NCBI GenBank assembly: GCA_051873875.1
Contig: JBJEFI010000109.1
Coordinates: 1 to 35,566, forward strand
Reading direction: 5' to 3'
Length of the DNA: 35,566 bases
Origin: JBJEFI01 sp051873875
Lineage (GTDB): Bacteria; Bacillota; Bacilli; Bacillales; Bacillaceae_G
The first letter of the stretch is position 1, and every line of letters begins with the position of its first letter. Positions 32,118 through 35,566 of the stretch are shown here, piece after piece. The translations under genes and the position numbers were made by a program. The notes below the pieces were generated by a model. It was not told where the DNA came from and ran no database searches. It was given only the letters and a program-made list of their open reading frames with translations.

Positions 32118-33305
32118 TTACATTAGACCTTTTAACATGCCGTTCCAATACATAACTGGTAACAGATGTTTTTTCATTGCATACATACTTGCACGTTCTT
32201 TCGATTGATCTAATGGGAAGCTTTCTTGTGGATTTTTATCATAATCAAATTCTGCTAATACGAGTTTGTTATACCCTGTCACAAGCGGACAAGACGTATA
32301 TCCATCATATTTAGCCGTCATTGGTTTGTTATTCATTAAGGCAACAATGTTCGTAGCAACAACAGGTGCTTGTTTTCGAATTGCTGCTCCTGTTTTTGAT
32401 GTTGGTAAATTCGTATTATCACCAGCACCAAAGACATTTGGATACACAACGTGCTGTAACGTATATTTATCTACATTAATCCAGCCTGCTTCGTCGGCTA
32501 ATGGACTTTCCTTAATCACTTTTGAAGGTCCCATTTGCGGTGTTACATGTATCATATCGTAATGAATACTTTTTACTTCATTCGTTTGTAGGTTTTTGAA
32601 AATGGCTTGTTGACGATCTCCTTTGATCTCAATCAATTCCATTTCAAAAGCTGTATTTATTCCTTTGCGAATGACTACTTCTTCTAATGTTTCTTCATAA
32701 CGTCTTACAGCAAAAAGATTTGTCAAACCATTCATAAACATGACATTTGTCTTTTCTTTAACCCCTGCTTTTTCAAAATAGTCATCTGCTAAATACATAA
32801 TTTTTTGTGGTGCGCCGCCACATTTAATTGGTGTACTCGGTTGCGTAAAGATTGCTGTCCCACCTTTAAATTGCTTAATGCTATCCCACGTACTCTCCAC
32901 ATAATCAAATGAATAGTTGCTGCATACTCCTTTTTTACCAATCGCTTCTTTTAAGCCTTTAATCTTTTCCCAATAAATCTCAAGACCTGTTGCAACAACT
33001 AAAAAATCGTATTGATAGGAACTGTTGTCATCAGTTGTAATTTCATTTTTCTCTGGGGAAAACGTAATGACATTTTGTTTAATCCAATCCACTCCATTTG
33101 GAATAAGCGTTCGTTCATCACGAACAGAATCTTCCTTCTTTGCCGCACCACCACCAACTAATGTCCATAATGGTTGATAATAATGTTTCTCGGTCTTATC
33201 AAAAATAGCAACCTTTCCTTTTAAATGTGGTGCTAGCCTTACTAATCTGGCACCCACTGAAATTCCTGCTGAACCGCCACCAATAATGACAACATCATAT
33301 TTCAT
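32118..33305 (-). CDS. sqr: Sulfide:quinone oxidoreductase (FAD-dependent)
   Basis: A membrane-associated flavoprotein (395 aa) that oxidises sulfide, passes electrons to quinone and gives a persulfide. The FAD-binding GxGxxG is at residues 9-14 (IIGGGSAGIS), the second FAD segment is GAGDNTNLPTSKTGAA, and three cysteines (Cys128, Cys162 in IKCGGAPQ, Cys339 in SCPLV) sit where SQR enzymes have their redox-active Cys residues. GGAGG lies 10 nt before ATG. It leads the operon with DUF1641 and the CstB-like enzyme, which would use its persulfide product. Confidence 0.9.
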   Translation of the reverse strand: MKYDVVIIGGGSAGISVGARLVRLAPHLKGKVAIFDKTEKHYYQPLWTLVGGGAAKKEDSVRDERTLIPNGVDWIKQNVITFSPEKNEITTDDNSSYQYDFLVVATGLEIYWEKIKGLKEAIGKKGVCSNYSFDYVESTWDSIKQFKGGTAIFTQPSTPIKCGGAPQKIMYLADDYFEKAGVKEKTNVMFMNGLTNLFAVRRYEETLEEVVIRKGINTAFEMELIEIKGDRQQAIFKNLQTNEVKSIHYDMIHVTPQMGPSKVIKESPLADEAGWINVDKYTLQHVVYPNVFGAGDNTNLPTSKTGAAIRKQAPVVATNIVALMNNKPMTAKYDGYTSCPLVTGYNKLVLAEFDYDKNPQESFPLDQSKERASMYAMKKHLLPVMYWNGMLKGLM

Positions 33306-33386
33306 TTAGCAAAAGCCTCCTCGACTTAGAGTTAAAGTAGTATTCCCTACAACCATAGTGTAAACTACCATGTAACCGCTTTTATA

Positions 33387-33402
33387 TAGGGGAAATCCCT
33401 CA
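33387..33402. promoter_or_regulatory. GC-rich symmetric site upstream of sqr
   Basis: TAGGGGAAATCCCTCA contains AGGG-N5-CCCT in a very AT-rich region, about 82 bp before sqr. It recalls the GC-rich palindrome bound by staphylococcal NreC. The match is partial. Confidence 0.4.
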
Positions 33403-33412
33403 TTTAAAACAG

Positions 33413-33443
33413 CAAAAAAACTAGCCCCTATATAGGACTAGCT
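33413..33443 (-). terminator. Terminator of the CzcD-like gene
   Basis: On the minus strand GCTAGTCC and GGGGCTAG (one G-T pair) form a stem around TATATA and are followed by TTTTTTT. It separates the cation exporter from the sulfide operon. Confidence 0.82.
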
Positions 33444-33445
33444 TC

Positions 33446-34324
33446 TTAATGCTCATGTTTATCGTATGTAATGCCATCTTGCTCAATTTGAATAGTACAA
33501 TGAGTGATATTAAATTTTTCTTTTAAAATAGTGTATACATGTTGTAAAACAAGTTGGGCTTGCTTTTCGTCCATTACGACAATGTGACATGTTAACAAGG
33601 GTGTATCATTAGTAAGGGACCAAATATGTAAATCATGGACTTCTTTTACATATTCCACGCTTTCAAGACTTGTCTTTACATCATCAAAAGAAAGATGATA
33701 TGGTGTACCTTCCAGTAAAATATGAACCGTTTCTTTGAAGACACGCCAACCACTTATTAATACTAAAATTGCGACAAGAATACTCGCAATCGGATCGGCG
33801 ATAGCCAAATCAAAATAAATCATCAATAACGCCGCAACGATGGCGCCAACTGAACCAAGTAAATCTCCAATGACATGTAAATAGGCACTGCGTAAATTTA
33901 AATTTTGCTCCCTATCGCCTCGCATTAAAATAAAGGCTGAAGTCATATTTACTATTAATCCGATAATGGAAATAGTAAGCATTGTTTCACTTGCTACTGT
34001 AGGCGGATTTGAAAACCGCTTAAATGCTTCTAATAAAATATAACAAGAGATTCCAATTAACGTAGCTCCATTAATAAAGGCAGCTAAAATCTCTAGTCGT
34101 TTATAACCATAGGTTTTCTCATGATTTGCTTTTCGTTGTCCAACAATAATTGCTACTAAACTGATTCCTAATGACACAGAATCACTTAACATATGTCCTG
34201 CATCAGAAATTAAAGCTAAACTATTTGTGAAAAAACCTCCACCAAATTCAATAATCATGTAACCTGTTGTTAAGAAAAAGGCTATTCCTAATATTTTTAT
34301 ATTACTATGATGCTGATGGCTCAA
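33446..34324 (-). CDS. CDF family cation exporter, CzcD-like
   Basis: A membrane H+-antiporter (about 292 aa) that exports zinc and similar divalent ions. It has six helices. The metal site is HxxxD in helix 2 (His44, Asp48 in SDAGHMLSD) and HxxxD in helix 5 (HVIGDLLGS), the zinc-type His-Asp pair. The C-terminal cytoplasmic domain (about 205-290) has DLHIWSLT. His residues stand at both ends (SHQHH; DKHEH). The start is TTG at 34324, because AGAAGGTG lies 6 nt before it. GTG codons at 34330 and 34342 are too near to or upstream of that site. Confidence 0.9.
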   Translation of the reverse strand: MSHQHHSNIKILGIAFFLTTGYMIIEFGGGFFTNSLALISDAGHMLSDSVSLGISLVAIIVGQRKANHEKTYGYKRLEILAAFINGATLIGISCYILLEAFKRFSNPPTVASETMLTISIIGLIVNMTSAFILMRGDREQNLNLRSAYLHVIGDLLGSVGAIVAALLMIYFDLAIADPIASILVAILVLISGWRVFKETVHILLEGTPYHLSFDDVKTSLESVEYVKEVHDLHIWSLTNDTPLLTCHIVVMDEKQAQLVLQHVYTILKEKFNITHCTIQIEQDGITYDKHEH

Positions 34325-34398
34325 AAGCACACACCTTCTCACTATCTATATTGCTATACATAGGTTTCCTTTTTCTTTTGAAAATATACCTTTACTTC

Positions 34399-35022
34399 TT
34401 ATTGACCATTTTGATGAATATATGCTTTTACCTTGTCAACTTGAGAACTTTTCCCTTTGTATTCATATGTCACTCCCCAAGGTGATTCCGATAGAAAATT
34501 ATTATTTATATATCGATCTAAATCATGGAAAATACGATGAATATAACGCAATGATTGGGAATCTGTTTTAACCAATGAAATGTTTATTAACTTCTCTATA
34601 TTCGTTAAATCGTTATGTAACTCTTTATCTACTTTTACTTCGTCTATTTTCTTCTTTACTTCTGGTAATAGTGGTTTTAAATACGTACTACGATAATTAT
34701 TCCATTGATCTGTAAATGCTATCTCGTTTCCATGATTATAATACTTTTCTTCTAATCCTCCCCAACATAATTCTGTTTCTAGTAATTTATGATTATACTC
34801 AATAAATTGCTTTAACTCCTTGGAATAAGAATATTTTCCCTCTTCCTTCCCTGTAGTTGCCGTCACCTCCGTAGGTACCTTTTGACTCCCTTCTATTTTT
34901 ACTTTTGTTTCTTTTGATTGAGTAGGTTCTTTTGAATTTATTTGCACTAAATAAAAAAATATTGCACATACAACAATAACTACACTTCCTATCACAAACA
35001 AAATTGGCTTTAATGCTTTCAA
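34399..35022 (-). CDS. Membrane-anchored extracytoplasmic protein, unknown function
   Basis: A 207-aa protein I do not recognise. One N-terminal helix (about 7-27) and a polar linker rich in Lys, Thr and Glu (30-65) lead to a helical domain (about 66-200) with Trp and Tyr (CWGGLEEKYY, DQWNNY). It is probably anchored outside the cell. The start is TTG at 35022, with GGAAGG 5 nt before it. It is 58 bp downstream of the zinc-ribbon gene and could be co-transcribed with it. Confidence 0.7.
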   Translation of the reverse strand: MKALKPILFVIGSVVIVVCAIFFYLVQINSKEPTQSKETKVKIEGSQKVPTEVTATTGKEEGKYSYSKELKQFIEYNHKLLETELCWGGLEEKYYNHGNEIAFTDQWNNYRSTYLKPLLPEVKKKIDEVKVDKELHNDLTNIEKLINISLVKTDSQSLRYIHRIFHDLDRYINNNFLSESPWGVTYEYKGKSSQVDKVKAYIHQNGQ

Positions 35023-35080
35023 AAATACCTTCCCCCTTTAACGCTACACTCTCTATTGTCTAAAATAATAATAAAAATAC

Positions 35081-35359
35081 TTATTCTTTTTCATAATTTG
35101 CTATTAGCGGTTGTACAAAGAAGACGGCAAATAAAATTAATATAAGAGCAAAAATTACATTTGTTCCGTTCATATTTCTTAATAAATTAGCGTTTACTAT
35201 TATGACGACTAACAAAAGAAGTGCATACATAAATCGAGATAAAGGTGTCATTTTAAGTTTTATTCCACAATTTGGACATGTTATTTTATACATATTTTTC
35301 ATTGATAACTTTGTCTTTTCTTTAAAACTTATTTCATATTGGCAGTTATTGCATTTCAT
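35081..35359 (-). CDS. Small zinc-ribbon membrane protein (CxxC-CxxC)
   Basis: A 92-aa protein. Cys3-x2-Cys6 and Cys28-x2-Cys31 form a zinc-ribbon-like site about 21 residues apart, followed by two helices (about 43-60 and 67-87). It resembles the TIGR04104 'cxxc_20_cxxc' family of Bacillus. The function is unknown. GGAGAGG lies just before ATG. The Cys domain is probably cytoplasmic, given the Lys residues before the first helix. Confidence 0.75.
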   Translation of the reverse strand: MKCNNCQYEISFKEKTKLSMKNMYKITCPNCGIKLKMTPLSRFMYALLLLVVIIVNANLLRNMNGTNVIFALILILFAVFFVQPLIANYEKE

Positions 35360-35566
35360 ATTACCTCTCCTTTACTAACGACTAAAACATAAGTACAGTT
35401 AACATTGTATTTAGTCTTTTAGTATTATTTTTGGTCCCTACATACAATAAAAGAATGGAAAGATATACACTACCATTAACATATTCTCCATTTTTCATAT
35501 AACTCTTTTGTTATATAACCAACTATTACTCAATTAAAACTATTCTTTTTTATAATTTGTATGAAT
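35360..35566. other. Non-coding end of the window
   Basis: About 200 bp of AT-rich sequence with no gene seen. A TACAAT on the minus strand, near 35415-35420, could be the -10 of the zinc-ribbon gene, but its -35 is poor. Confidence 0.3.

Overview
Host: the window is AT-rich and looks like a Bacillaceae chromosome, probably close to the Bacillus cereus group. The reasons are strong Shine-Dalgarno sites before nearly every gene, frequent GTG/TTG starts, a Gram-positive lipoprotein signal, a YwaC-type small alarmone synthetase, a BceRS-BceAB-type module, DUF2935 and YmaF proteins, and a Bacillus-type LexA box before dinB. Species cannot be fixed from the sequence alone. No insertion sequence, phage gene, CRISPR array or rRNA was seen. 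A run of exactly 100 N (24204-24303) is an assembly gap.

Layout. 1-479: a tRNA cluster on the minus strand (Arg-Ser-Thr-Gly-Ile, the last cut by the window edge) with its promoter. 590-6046: a tripartite tricarboxylate transporter, tctC-tctB-tctA, with a CitA/DcuS-type sensor kinase and its response regulator, and a catabolite-repression-like site before tctC. 6120-7898: an M3 oligoendopeptidase. 7995-12694 (minus): a three-gene operon of an anchored glycosidase-like protein, an anchored HEAT-repeat protein and a processive-type family 2 glycosyltransferase. It looks like a compact synthase-dependent exopolysaccharide system and is one of the two best candidates for something undescribed. 13091-14634: a secreted/membrane bactofilin-like protein and a divergent small membrane protein. 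14693-18308 (minus): a MATE transporter overlapping a bifunctional glutathione synthetase, GshAB. 18565-19209: the small alarmone synthetase RelP. 19406-23943 (minus): a peptide-antibiotic sensing and detoxification module (response regulator, kinase, ABC ATPase, permease). 24126-24656: the gap region, with gene ends running into the gap and a gene remnant. 24759-26109: DUF2935 and YmaF proteins. 26288-27529: DNA polymerase IV with an SOS box.

27564-33305 (minus) is the second candidate system: sulfide:quinone reductase, a DUF1641 protein and a CstB-like persulfide dioxygenase-rhodanese, followed by a two-component system and a TauE/SafE anion exporter. The sensor carries three of the four cysteines of the NreB oxygen-sensing iron-sulfur site in exact spacing, with valine in the fourth place. 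No CstR/CsoR-type repressor is present, so regulation of sulfide detoxification by this two-component pair is a natural hypothesis. GC-rich symmetric sequences occur before both transcription units.

33446-35359 (minus): a CzcD-like zinc/cation exporter, an anchored protein of unknown function and a small zinc-ribbon membrane protein.
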